Source: Oceanobacillus massiliensis str. N'diop (GTDB lineage Bacteria; Bacillota; Bacilli; Bacillales; Amphibacillaceae). From it: a DNA stretch of 64,000 bases. Where the stretch lies: contig NZ_HE610978.1 of the NCBI RefSeq assembly GCF_000285495.1, forward strand, positions 586,525 to 650,524, in the 5' to 3' direction. Position 1 is the stretch's first letter, and each line of letters starts with the position of its first letter. The position numbers were made by a program, and so were the translations under genes. Below, one piece after another: positions 8,697-17,800 of this stretch. The notes under the pieces were generated by a model, which saw nothing but the letters and a program-made list of their open reading frames with translations, did no database searches and was not told where the DNA came from.

Positions 8697-10040
8697 TTAC
8701 ATTAGGAAAGGAGCTAAGATCGATAAAATGATCAGCATCATCGCACCACCGATACGAGATGATATTTGCAGGAATGGCATCAATCCCATTCTTTCCGCGG
8801 CACTGAGTACTGCCACATCACCGGAACCGCCCATGTCCGCCATACCAAGACCAGCAGAAATGGAAGACTCCACAAAATAGAATCCGACCAATAGACCAAA
8901 AAATCCAGCAGCAAGCACAGCAATAATTACGGTCATAACGGTCAAGCTGATGTAACTAGGATTTGTCAGGATATCCATTACACTTGAAAAATCAATCATA
9001 CCTGCACTGATTGCTACAAGAATCGCCGGAACCCATGCTTTTGTGATCAGTTCATACCAATCCTCAGCCGCTTTTTCTATATAACCCGGAAGCAGGTTGA
9101 AGATTTTTAGAGCTGCCGCACCCAAGATAATCCATACATATGAATGAAATGTCGGAATGAGTTCAGCAACAATTTTCCCAAAGACAAAGATTGTTGTTGC
9201 AACAATGATCCCAATGATTAGGCTATTGATAGTAAAAGGAAATGCAGAATTATCACTTTTTAGATTGAGTTCCTCTTCTCCCTCTTTTAATCTCAATATC
9301 TGCCCATCGCCAGAAAAGTTTTTCAATCTGTTTTTTCTTTTCCCCAAACCATTTAAGGCACCCGCCGCAAGGATACATACCATGTTGCCGACCATAACAG
9401 CTGGAGCAATTTGTGCTAGGACGGCTCCCGAACTCTCGCCAGTAGTGGATGAAAAAATTTCGGCCATCGGTACCGCTCCTGCAGCCATTCCCCCTCCCAT
9501 AATGGGGCCAACAACAAAGAAAATGGTTCTGCTGAATCCGAATCCAACCAGATGACCAACAAGCCCACCAATCAACAATGCGGAGATTACAGCACCCAAC
9601 AGCGGAACGAAAAAGCGGGCACCAACCTTCATCAGCATTTTGCGATCCATACTTAAAATACTTCCGACAATAATACCTGTCACTGCAAAATCAGAAAAAC
9701 CGATCTCATTATAGAATGTATCTGTCAATGTCCCGACACTCTCTGGCAGCCACCCCCAAAAGAGGAATAATGCAGGTATCAAAATACACAAAATCGGTCC
9801 GCCGCCAAACGTATTGAATACGGGAATCTGATCACCAATCCACATCAGCAATATCCCAAGAACCATCGAGACAATCAGCCCGCTCGCAAAATTCATCGGC
9901 AGAATTTCCATATAAACACCAACGAGTAATACAGCTACAATTGCCAAGAAGATCGGTCCCTCGATACCAGCGATTTTGAATTTCTGTTTTGGATTCAGAT
10001 CATAGTCTTCCAATACTTCTTCCTGTTTCAGATTGCTCAT
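8697..10040 (-). CDS. 2-hydroxycarboxylate transporter family (CitS/CimH-like) permease
   Basis: 447 residues and about eleven membrane spans. The two reentrant-loop motifs typical of 2HCT carriers are present: GPIMGGGMAAGAVPMAEIF in the N-half and MADMGGSGDVAVLSAAERM in the C-half. The family moves citrate, malate or lactate with Na+ or H+. The start MSNLKQ at 10040 was chosen for its AAAGGAGTG ribosome site; a longer reading frame starts 20 codons earlier without one. Between the dehydrogenase and kinase genes it is the likely uptake route for the operon's hydroxy-acid substrate. Confidence 0.88.
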   Translation of the reverse strand: MSNLKQEEVLEDYDLNPKQKFKIAGIEGPIFLAIVAVLLVGVYMEILPMNFASGLIVSMVLGILLMWIGDQIPVFNTFGGGPILCILIPALFLFWGWLPESVGTLTDTFYNEIGFSDFAVTGIIVGSILSMDRKMLMKVGARFFVPLLGAVISALLIGGLVGHLVGFGFSRTIFFVVGPIMGGGMAAGAVPMAEIFSSTTGESSGAVLAQIAPAVMVGNMVCILAAGALNGLGKRKNRLKNFSGDGQILRLKEGEEELNLKSDNSAFPFTINSLIIGIIVATTIFVFGKIVAELIPTFHSYVWIILGAAALKIFNLLPGYIEKAAEDWYELITKAWVPAILVAISAGMIDFSSVMDILTNPSYISLTVMTVIIAVLAAGFFGLLVGFYFVESSISAGLGMADMGGSGDVAVLSAAERMGLMPFLQISSRIGGAMMLIILSILAPFLM

Positions 10041-10081
10041 GTTAACACTCCTTTTATTGTGGTGATTGGGTAACGGTTTAT

Positions 10082-10095
10082 AGAAAGCGCTTGCA
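10082..10095. promoter_or_regulatory. cre-like site (CcpA), two mismatches
   Basis: AGAAAGCGCTTGCA against the consensus TGWAANCGNTNWCA: 2 mismatches, core AAAGCGCTT intact. It lies between the dehydrogenase stop and the transporter start, so it could let CcpA modulate the downstream genes. Tentative. Confidence 0.45.
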
Positions 10096-10166
10096 TTCAA
10101 TTGCCAATATAGGAATCTATCCTAAAAGATTAAATAGATTCCCACCAGGACACTGCTACTATGATG

Positions 10167-11228
10167 TTAGGTTCTCGCTTTTAAGCGACTGATGAGCTCC
10201 TCCGTAACTTCCTTTGTTGTATGCTTTCCGCCGATATCCGGTGTGATGATCCCGTCACTTGTTACACTTTCAACAACATCCAGCAGCAATGTTCCAATTT
10301 CCTCTTCCCCGATATGATCAAGCATCATTTTTGCTGTCCAGATTTGACCAATTGGATTGGCAATTCCTTTCCCGATGATATCCGGAGCTGAACCATGAAC
10401 CGGTTCAAACATCGATGGATATTTTCCATTCACATTTATATTTGCAGCAGGTGCAATTCCAACGCTACCCATTATTGCGGCACCAATATCCGTTAAGATA
10501 TCCCCAAACAGGTTACTGGCTACAATGACATCGAATTTATCCGGGTGCGTTACGAAGAAAGCCGCCAGGGCATCAATATGCTGCGAATCCGTCTGGATAT
10601 CCGGATATTCCTTGGAGACATCTTTAAATACTTCATCCCAAAAAGGCATGGAGTGGACGATCCCATTTGACTTTGTCGCACTGGTCACATGCTTTCCTCG
10701 CTTGGAAGACAGCTCAAATGCATAGCGCATGGCTCGTTCTGTTCCTCTTCGCGAAAAGATATTATTCTGGATAGCAATTTCATCTTCCTCGCGAAAAATC
10801 CTGCCTCCAACCTCACTGTATTCACCTTCACTATTTTCCCGAACCACAATCAAATCAAAGTCCTTGGGATTCACTAGCGGCGACCTTATACCTTGAAGAA
10901 CTTTCGCTGGACGAATATTAATTTCCTGTTCAAATTCACGGCGAAGCTTGATTAAAAGCCCCCATAAGGAAATATGATCCGGAACTAGCTTAATGTTTCC
11001 AACAGCCCCGAGGAATATGGAATCAAAATCTTTTAACCTTTCCAGTCCCTCTTCCGGCATCATGACTCCATGCTCGAGATAATACTCACAACTGTACGGA
11101 AACTCTGTAAACTCAAAAGATAAACCACCATGCAATTCTGATACCGCTTTCAAAACATCGGTAGCAGCAGGTACAACTTCTTTACCTATCCCGTCTCCAG
11201 GAATGCTTGCAACCTTAAATTTTTTCAT
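10167..11228 (-). CDS. Tartrate dehydrogenase / D-malate dehydrogenase (decarboxylating), TtuC/DmlA type
   Basis: A 353-residue member of the isocitrate/isopropylmalate dehydrogenase family. It has IPGDGIGKEV at the N-terminus, VPDHISLWGLL and INIRPAKV in the substrate loop, VRENSEGEYSEVGG, TSATKSNGI with the catalytic Lys, SNLFGDILTDIGAAI with the metal Asp residues, and FEPVHGSAPDI for NAD. The SLWGLL...NIRPA signature separates tartrate/D-malate enzymes from LeuB. They decarboxylate meso-tartrate to D-glycerate or D-malate to pyruvate. First gene of the operon; D-glycerate would feed the kinase two genes down. ATG follows GGAGGCTTACAGA. Confidence 0.87.
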   Translation of the reverse strand: MKKFKVASIPGDGIGKEVVPAATDVLKAVSELHGGLSFEFTEFPYSCEYYLEHGVMMPEEGLERLKDFDSIFLGAVGNIKLVPDHISLWGLLIKLRREFEQEINIRPAKVLQGIRSPLVNPKDFDLIVVRENSEGEYSEVGGRIFREEDEIAIQNNIFSRRGTERAMRYAFELSSKRGKHVTSATKSNGIVHSMPFWDEVFKDVSKEYPDIQTDSQHIDALAAFFVTHPDKFDVIVASNLFGDILTDIGAAIMGSVGIAPAANINVNGKYPSMFEPVHGSAPDIIGKGIANPIGQIWTAKMMLDHIGEEEIGTLLLDVVESVTSDGIITPDIGGKHTTKEVTEELISRLKART

Positions 11229-11257
11229 TCTGTAAGCCTCCTACATCTATATCCTCC

Positions 11258-11278
11258 AACAGTCGTCAGTCGACTGTT
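11258..11278. promoter_or_regulatory. Candidate GntR operator upstream of the hydroxy-acid operon
   Basis: Perfect inverted repeat AACAGTCG-(TCAGT)-CGACTGTT, 30 bases before the dehydrogenase start and just downstream of AT-rich sequence containing a possible -10 (TATTAT on the minus strand). Placement and the GT...AC symmetry fit a FadR/FCD-type GntR site. The likely ligand is the next gene upstream (11525-12214). The binding partner is inferred. Confidence 0.5.
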
Positions 11279-11473
11279 CTGAATTTAAACTCACTATATA
11301 ATAAATTCTGTTTTTTAGCAATAATATTTTAATTTATTTTTTAATAATTTAAAAAATAATTCGCTAAAGGATTGCTGTCCAATATTTAAACTTAGACAGT
11401 GATGATGGATAACAAATTCAAACTATCGAAATAAACTTTCTTTCCCCTAGGCTTGCTGCGGTACCAACAGAAA

Positions 11474-11503
11474 AAGCTGCCATTCTATTAAAGAATGCAG
11501 CTT
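11474..11503 (-). terminator. Terminator of the GntR regulator gene
   Basis: AAGCTGC-ATTCT pairs with AGAAT-GCAGCTT around an ATTAA loop, with one bulged base. On the minus strand it is followed by TTTTTCTG. It separates the regulator transcript from the operon. Confidence 0.7.
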
Positions 11504-11524
11504 GACCGTTTACAACAACCATTT

Positions 11525-12214
11525 TCATGATAAGAGTTTTTGATTTTCCACCGATTCCTGAAGGCTTTCCAATAAATGATCCACATCAAGCTCCAAATGC
11601 TTCATCATCTCTTCTGAGGCGAGTGATTCATCTCTTGCTTTGATATACCCGAAGATTCGCCTGTGCTGATCCAGAATCTCCTGCGCCCTGTCGCTTCCCT
11701 TAAAATTCAAAATCCGAAAATAATAGATGATTCCCTTCAGATCATGGACCTGCTTCTGCAGCCGATTGTTCTGAGAGTGCGTGAGGATTAAATGATGGAA
11801 TTGCTCATTAAGGGGGATAATGGTATGCTGGCTGCTGCCAATTTTAATCGCTGCCTCGGTATCATCCAACACTTTTTCGATTGCTGCCAGTTCACTCTCG
11901 TTCGCCAGTCTTGTCGTTAGCTTCACCGCAAATGATTCTAGCGCCATTCGGCATTGATAAATATCCTTCACGTCTTTTAGCGTTGGCTTATAGACGACCA
12001 CCTTTGACTTATCCACAACCAACAGCCCTTCTTTTTCAAGAATCCGTATCGCTTCCCTTATCGGACTCTTGCTGACGTTATATTCCTTCGCCAACTGCGT
12101 TTCATTAACCCGCTCCCCCGGCTGATATTTCCCATCAAAAATCATCTGTCTGATCAGGTGATAAAATTGTACGTAATAAGGTTCTCTCTTCTCTAAAATT
12201 CGTTCACTCATCAT
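11525..12214 (-). CDS. GntR-family transcriptional regulator, FadR/FCD subfamily
   Basis: 229 residues. The N-terminal winged helix (about 10-75) reads YHLIRQMIFDGKYQPGERVN...LAKEYNVSKSPIREAIRILEKEGLL, the GntR signature. The C-terminal helical FCD effector domain (about 85-220) has ligand-pocket His residues in NEQFHHLI and in DQHRRIFGYI. It is upstream of, and codirectional with, the hydroxy-acid operon, so it is the probable local regulator responding to the substrate or an intermediate. Starts at a tandem ATG ATG after GGAAAGAGG. Confidence 0.88.
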   Translation of the reverse strand: MMSERILEKREPYYVQFYHLIRQMIFDGKYQPGERVNETQLAKEYNVSKSPIREAIRILEKEGLLVVDKSKVVVYKPTLKDVKDIYQCRMALESFAVKLTTRLANESELAAIEKVLDDTEAAIKIGSSQHTIIPLNEQFHHLILTHSQNNRLQKQVHDLKGIIYYFRILNFKGSDRAQEILDQHRRIFGYIKARDESLASEEMMKHLELDVDHLLESLQESVENQKLLS

Positions 12215-12390
12215 TAACCTCTTTCCTGTCAGCTGAATTGTATCGTTGAAATTGAATATCGCGCTGTTAAAGCTAAATCGCTTTACTCCTGTAATGTATA
12301 CCCCTTTCTCTCAACTATATCCAGATACGTAAAAATAATCAACTGAACTTTTATAAAATTCCCATTTTATGTATAGCGCTATTGGAAATC

Positions 12391-12445
12391 GGGTGCGGGT
12401 GCGGGTGCGGGTGCGGGTGCGGGTAATGGGAATGGGAATGGGAAT
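12391..12445. repeat. Simple repeats GGGTGC x5 and GGGAAT x3
   Basis: Five exact GGGTGC hexamers (12391-12420), then GGGTAAT and three GGGAAT units. This lies in the noncoding gap between the GntR gene and the WYL/YolD pair. Short ORFs over it have repeat-driven composition and no ribosome sites, so I do not call genes here. Confidence 0.9.
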
Positions 12446-12521
12446 CAAGAAGAAGTTTAGCCGGTTATTTAGGCTGCTCCGGAACATACGGCGGACGTAG
12501 GAAGTTATACGAGGCCTCGAA

Positions 12522-12626
12522 TTTGTGAACATCAGTATTTATCTTGTGAACATCAGCTTTTTTCTTGTGAACATCAGCCATTTCTCTGTGAGCATCAGCC
12601 ATTTTAGTGGAAATATCAGCATTTCG
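12522..12626. repeat. Five imperfect ~21-bp tandem units (TTGTGAACATCAGC...)
   Basis: Units share the core TGTGAACATCAGC followed by TTTT-rich sequence; the last two units are diverged (TGTGAGCATCAGCC, GTGGAAATATCAGC). They are followed by two ATTACCGGCC blocks at 12638-12660. Noncoding; no terminator or known regulatory motif fits. The units have no unique spacers, so this is not CRISPR. Confidence 0.8.
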
Positions 12627-12776
12627 AGATTACCGGCCGCATTCGGGCGATTACCGGCCCTCATCCGAACAACACCGGGACGCCCTACACGATCTGAAAT
12701 TTCCCGTTTCCGTCGCCGCAACATCTATTTCCCAAAATTAACCTTACATATTTTTCAAGGGGATGTGATATAATAA

Positions 12777-12801
12777 GAACAAACGTTTGGAACATTTGTT
12801 C
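12777..12801. promoter_or_regulatory. Two tandem LexA (DinR) SOS-box-like sites
   Basis: GAACAAACGTTT (12777-12788) fits the Gram-positive core GAACRNRYGTTY exactly. GAACATTTGTTC (12790-12801) fits all but one position. A TATAAT -10 (12769-12774) sits immediately upstream, so LexA bound here would block transcription of the WYL/YolD pair. The -35 (TTACAT at 12744) is spaced 19 bases, suboptimal. SOS control is inferred. Confidence 0.65.
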
Positions 12802-12820
12802 TCGAAAAGGAGTGAGGTTC

Positions 12821-13036
12821 ATGAAAAAGCTATTATGGCAGTCTTATGAAAGTAGGGAGAGGATCATCATTTTTTATATGGACCGGCAGCATCGCGTTAC
12901 CGGGCGATATATTCGTGTACTTGAGATGCATGATGAGTCCTTGTTGGCATATTGTTATTTCAGGAAGGAAGTACGATCCTTTAGAATTGAAAATATCCTT
13001 TCGGCTGGAACCGCAGGACGAAGGGTGGGTGCTTGA
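12821..13036 (+). CDS. Small WYL-like protein encoded with YolD
   Basis: 71 residues. The pattern MKKLLWQSYESRERIIIFYM...RYIRVLEMHDESLLAYCYFRKEVRSFRIENILSA resembles a single WYL-type beta module (ligand-sensing fold seen at the C-terminus of many regulators) but with no DNA-binding domain. Such small proteins commonly precede YolD genes in Bacillaceae. ATG at 12821 follows AAAGGAGTGAGG. The stop overlaps the YolD start (TTGA). SOS-box-like sites lie just upstream. The function is unknown; a role in damage response is inferred from context. Confidence 0.75.
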   Translation: MKKLLWQSYESRERIIIFYMDRQHRVTGRYIRVLEMHDESLLAYCYFRKEVRSFRIENILSAGTAGRRVGA

Positions 13037-13359
13037 CTTTGCATGATCGCGGAAATATTAAATGGGCGGCAATGATGCTGCCTGAGCACAATGAATTGTT
13101 GAAGGATTTTTGGAAGCAGCAGGAATATAAAGAAAAACCGACACTTGATGAACAGCAGGCCGGAGAAATAAATATGAAACTGCAGCTGGCAATTCATAAT
13201 GATCTAACCGTTCGCCTTACCTATTTTGCAGCACACGACTATAAAGAAATAACCGGCAAAATATCTAAAATTGATTCCATTCATGGATTGATTACAATGA
13301 ACGCGGATGATCCATTTATTATCCGGCTCGCGGACTTACTGAATGTCATCATTGACTAG
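13033..13359 (+). CDS. YolD-like family protein
   Basis: 108 residues with the YolD hallmarks DRGNIKWAAMMLPEH near the N-terminus, KPTLDEQQAGEINMKLQLA, and a C-terminal beta-rich half ending FIIRLADLLNVI. In Bacillus, YolD homologues are usually beside a UvrX/YqjW Y-family polymerase and are SOS-linked; no polymerase gene is next to this copy. The start is TTG at 13033, overlapping the previous stop, which implies translational coupling. The biochemical role is unproven. Confidence 0.88.
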   Translation: MTLHDRGNIKWAAMMLPEHNELLKDFWKQQEYKEKPTLDEQQAGEINMKLQLAIHNDLTVRLTYFAAHDYKEITGKISKIDSIHGLITMNADDPFIIRLADLLNVIID

Positions 13360-13374
13360 CACGTTGGATTGCGG

Positions 13375-13629
13375 CTAATCCTGGTATGGATCAATCGTTA
13401 AAACAAAATTTGTATTCGCAAGCATTCTTCGTATTCTTAATTTTTCATAGTTCTGTTCAAAACAATCTTTAATAAATGTGAACACTTCAATTGCTTCCAA
13501 TTCAAAATAGAGGGCATGATTGAGCTTGGACTTAGGTATAAAACTGCTGAAATCCTTGATCCATTTTTCAACGGTATCCTGGGGAACGCCGATAATCTGG
13601 CTGATTCCATTTAAACTGATTAAATACAT
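13375..13629 (-). CDS. MerR-like helix-turn-helix protein, 84 aa
   Basis: The conserved part is MYLISLNGISQIIGVPQDTVEKWIKDFSSFIPKSK...YFELEAIEVFTFIKDCFEQN. It is a winged-helix DNA-binding module like that of MerR/RacA proteins, followed by a short basic tail. I chose ATG at 13629; the frame stays open upstream for 68 codons but those residues look noncoding and the ribosome site (GAGCGGTG) is weak. It converges with YolD, 15 bases apart. DNA binding is inferred from the fold; the target is unknown. Confidence 0.6.
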   Translation of the reverse strand: MYLISLNGISQIIGVPQDTVEKWIKDFSSFIPKSKLNHALYFELEAIEVFTFIKDCFEQNYEKLRIRRMLANTNFVLTIDPYQD

Positions 13630-13948
13630 CGAATTCACCGCTCTTTCTCTTGAAATAGGAAAATAGCCTGATCGGGCAGGTACTTCCCATCGTAAATGAA
13701 AGCAGCGGTAAAGATATGAAATAAATGTGGAAAATAAGAGTAATTCACCAGCAACTGCTGCCCCTATATCTTTGACCAGCAGCTCAACACAGGATTTTCC
13801 CGTATCCTGTCCGATAAATAAACCAGCGGTCACGAGACTATCACAGTTTTTCTTTTGCGGTCTCCTGCCGTTGGTTTTTCACATCGCCACATTCACAGCC
13901 ATTCTATAAATCACCCCAAAACAACAACTTTTAGAGGATTACAGCCTT

Positions 13949-14782
13949 TTATGAGAGCTGAAAATAATTCCGCAGTCTGTATTCTGTCCATTTGCACTTA
14001 GGATGATGTTTAATATTTTCCAGCAGCCCATTGATGACCGCGCGGCCCAGAGATGGAGCGGATAGCTCCTCCTTTAATAATTCCAAGGATTCCTTTTCAA
14101 TTGAGTCACTCATTTCATCTATATGACGATCCAGCAGCTGTACGAGTTCATCGGTTGATGTCTCATCGCTCTCAGGTTTCCTAATCAGCTGAACCAAATC
14201 TCCCGTTATGAAGGGAATCGTCGAATAGGCAGCCAATAGATTTGTCCTCTCTTCCAGCGAGCGGCATAGCGTCTCTAAATCCAACGGAAAATTATGGAAG
14301 AAAAACAGCTCTGAATAGGTTTTCATAAAACCTTGGATGCAATAAACCAAGTCGTATTTGATATCTGCCACTTTTTCTCCATATAATCGCTCAATCATCG
14401 TCAGGATGGATGTCTCTATTAAATGATTGTAATGATGCATTTTTGTAATAAAATCATCATTGATAAAATGTGTCTGTTCTTTAATAAAGATTTTGGCGTA
14501 GTTAGAGTGCTTGCTAAATGAACCAAAAATCACCTGATAGAACTCAAAAAGAAGCTTCTCCTTTTCTCCCCCTCTGACTACCCGGTCAATATCAGACACA
14601 ATCTCCATCATAAAGAAATCGATCAACGCTAAAATCAATTCATGTTTGGACTTAAAAGACAGGTAAAAAGCGCCTTTTGAAATCCCGCAATGTTCCGTGA
14701 TCTGCTGTACAGAAGTTGCATCAAATCCCTGTTTCGCAAAAAGTTCCAAAGATTTTTCCATAATTAATTGTTTCTTCATCAT
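13949..14782 (-). CDS. TetR-family regulator, YerO-like
   Basis: 277 residues. The N-terminal TetR DNA-binding domain is at about 5-52: IMEKSLELFAKQGFDATSVQQITEHCGISKGAFYLSFKSKHEL. A long helical ligand domain follows. It is divergent from an SwrC/YerP-type RND pump, the same arrangement as yerO-yerP in B. subtilis, so it probably represses that pump until an amphiphile or drug binds. The intergenic palindromes at 14821-14865 are plausible operators. Confidence 0.88.
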   Translation of the reverse strand: MMKKQLIMEKSLELFAKQGFDATSVQQITEHCGISKGAFYLSFKSKHELILALIDFFMMEIVSDIDRVVRGGEKEKLLFEFYQVIFGSFSKHSNYAKIFIKEQTHFINDDFITKMHHYNHLIETSILTMIERLYGEKVADIKYDLVYCIQGFMKTYSELFFFHNFPLDLETLCRSLEERTNLLAAYSTIPFITGDLVQLIRKPESDETSTDELVQLLDRHIDEMSDSIEKESLELLKEELSAPSLGRAVINGLLENIKHHPKCKWTEYRLRNYFQLS

Positions 14783-14820
14783 AATTTCACACTCGCTTTC
14801 ACGCGCATTTCATTGACTTT

Positions 14821-14865
14821 TGACCGATTAGTCATTATTATAAATACTTGAGTTAATTAAGTCAA
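14821..14865. promoter_or_regulatory. Candidate TetR operators between regulator and RND pump
   Basis: Two dyads: TGACCGATTAGTCA (14821-14834, TGAC/GTCA arms) and TTGAGTTAATTAAGTCAA (14848-14865, one mismatched pair). They lie in the 101-base divergent promoter region and are 27 bases apart centre to centre. Both share TTGA/TCA half-sites. TetR binding is inferred from position. Confidence 0.5.
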
Positions 14866-14883
14866 TAAAGGGTAGGTGCAATA

Positions 14884-17800
14884 GTGAGAAGTATCGTAAA
14901 TTTCGTCCTGAAAAATAAACTGGCCGTATGGTTGTTAACAATCATCATAACGGCGACAGGTATTTATTCAGGTACACAGATGAAGACAGAATCAATTCCG
15001 GATATTTCCATTCCATACTTAATGGTGATGGATGTATATCCAGGAGCAACTCCAGAACAGGTAATGGAAGACGTGTCGATTCCATTAGAAAAAGCGGTGG
15101 AAAACCTTGAAGATGTTAAAGCCGTTTATTCAGATTCATCATCCAGCATGGCGAGTATTCAGGTTGAATACGATTATGGCATCGACATGGATGAGAAAAA
15201 ACGCGAACTGGAGGCGGCACTTGACGGTGTTTCCTTGCCAGAAGATGCACAGGAACCAAATATTACAGCCATCAGCATGAATATGATGCCTGTCGTCGCA
15301 TTAAGTGCAAGCAGTACAACCGAAGATATTGTCGGGCTGACATCAACAGTCAATGACAGTCTGCTTCCCAAAATCGAAAAAATCGATGGCGTTGCCTCAG
15401 CAACTATAACCGGACAGCATATTGAAGAGGTCCAGCTGACGTATGATGAAGCGAAACTGTCTGAACTGGAATTGACCCAAGAATCTATTGAGCAAATGAT
15501 CCAGGCAAGTGATATGGCCGTTTCCTTAGGCCTTTATGAGTTTGAAGAAGGCGAACAGGCTGTATCTGTCGACGGTAAATTCATGACCGAAGAAGAATTA
15601 AAAGAGATGGTCATTCCTGTCACACCTTCCGAGGCAAATCCCAATCCATTTGTGAAACTTGAAGATGTTGCAACAATTGAAACAGTTGGTAAAGAAGAAT
15701 CTATTTCCCGCACGAATGGCAAAGATGCTATTGCCATTCAAATTGTCAAAGGACAGCAAGCCAATACTGTAGATGTCGTGAATGCAGTAAAGGACTTAGT
15801 TGAAGAGGAAGAAGAAAACATCGAAGGCCTTGTCGTCGATATTTCACTCGATCAGGGGCAGCCAATTCAAGATTCCGTAAACACAATGATTGAAAAGGCG
15901 TTATTCGGTGGATTAATTGCGATTTTAATTATTTTGCTGTTTTTACGAGACTTTAAATCTACTATTATATCAATCGTCTCCATTCCAGTATCCATCTTTA
16001 TGGCTTTACTGCTGCTGAACTGGCTTGGAATCACATTGAACATTATGACTTTGGGTGCAATTACCGTTGCCATTGGCCGTGTAATCGATGACTCCATCGT
16101 TGTAGTGGAAAATATCTATAGACGTTTACATTTAAAAGAAGAAAAACTTACAGGTCGTGCATTGGTGCGTGAAGCAACTATTGAGATGTTCAAACCAATA
16201 TTATCCTCTACATTAGTAACGGTTGCTGTATTTGCACCACTTATTTTTGTAGGCGGTATGGTCGGTGAATTGTTCTTGCCATTTGCCTTGACCATGACAT
16301 TCGCACTCGTCGCTTCATTAATCGTTGCAATCACGATAGTGCCAGCAATGTCACACTTCTTATTCAAGAAGAAATTGTACAAAGAAAAAACGGAAAGCAG
16401 CCACAAAGAACATGGCAAACTTTCAAACGGCTACAAAAAGATACTTGACTGGACCTTGAACCATAAAATAATTACCTCCATAACAGCAATTGTACTACTA
16501 GTCGGAAGCTTGATGCTGACGCCTTTAATCGGTTTTAGCTTCTTAGGAAGTGAAGAAGAGAAAGTGATGTATCTGACCTATACTCCTGAAACAGGTGAAT
16601 TGATGGATGATACATTGGAAAATCTTGCGGTTGTTGAAGAAGAACTTCTGCAGCATGAAGATATTGATATCGTTCAATTATCTGTCAATGATCCAGAATC
16701 AGCCGACATGACAACGGCGATGATGGGTGGAAGTGCCGGCGGAGCATTATTGTATGTGATTTTCGATCCGGAAATGGACGGCTTCCCAGAAGCACGTGAT
16801 GAAATTGAAGAATATGTAACCAATATCGGCCAATCAGGTGAATGGAAGAGCCAGGATTTCACTTCGATGTCGATGGCGACCAATGAAGTCAGCTACACAT
16901 TCTATAGTGAAGATTTAGACAAGCTAAACGAAGCTGTTGCAACGGTGGAAGATGCCATGAATGATAATGATGGACTTAAGGACGTTTCTTCCAGTGCAGA
17001 GGACGCTTATGTGGAATATGTGTTTAATGTTGAGCAGGATGAACTCATCCAATATGGCCTGACAACCGGCCAGATCGTCGGAATGCTAAACACCTCTTCC
17101 ACAGAGAATGCTTTAACCACTATCGAAAAAGACGGCGAAACACTTGATGTGATCGTGCAGCAGGATAAGAAATCCGAACCGAATTCAGTTGAAGAAATGC
17201 TGGAAACTGAGGTTCCGATAGCTGCTGCTCCTGGTACAACAATGCTGCTTTCCGAATTGGTGACCGTTGAAGAAGGAACAACCTTAAATACGTTGTCACG
17301 CAGTAACAATGAATACTATGCAACCGTTACTGGTACAATCCTTGATGAGGATATTTCAAAAGTGACATCTGAAATGGATGAGACAATTGATGATATTGAA
17401 TTGCCGCAAGGAGTAGAAATCGGCGTTGCCGGTGTTGCAGCAGACATGAATGAAACATTTACTCAGCTCGGTGTTGCCATGATAGCAGCGATTGCGATAG
17501 TATACTTCATTCTGGTCGTAACATTTGGTGAAGGTGTTGCACCATTTGCGATTCTGTTCTCCCTGCCATTTGCAGTGATTGGTTCCTTTGTCGGCCTGCT
17601 GATTGCAGATGAAACAATTTCCGTATCCGTAATGATGGGACTATTGATGCTAATCGGTATTGTTGTAACGAACGCAATCGTACTCGTGGACCGAATTATC
17701 CATATGGAACGCGACGGTATGACAATGCGTGAAGCAATTCTGGAAGCCGGAGCGACACGCCTTCGTCCAATTCTAATGACAGCACTTGCTACAATCGGTG

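Noticed and set aside
8697-10100. Longer start for the 2HCT permease at 10100
   Set aside because: The extension has no ribosome site and crosses the cre-like site; ATG at 10040 follows AAAGGAGTG.
12522-12626. Direct repeats as a possible CRISPR array
   Set aside because: Units are about 21 bases, diverged and directly adjacent with no unique spacers; no cas genes nearby.
12311-12773. Several 60-80 codon ORFs on both strands
   Set aside because: They run through simple repeats (GGGTGC, TGTGAACATCAGC), have repeat-driven composition and no ribosome sites.
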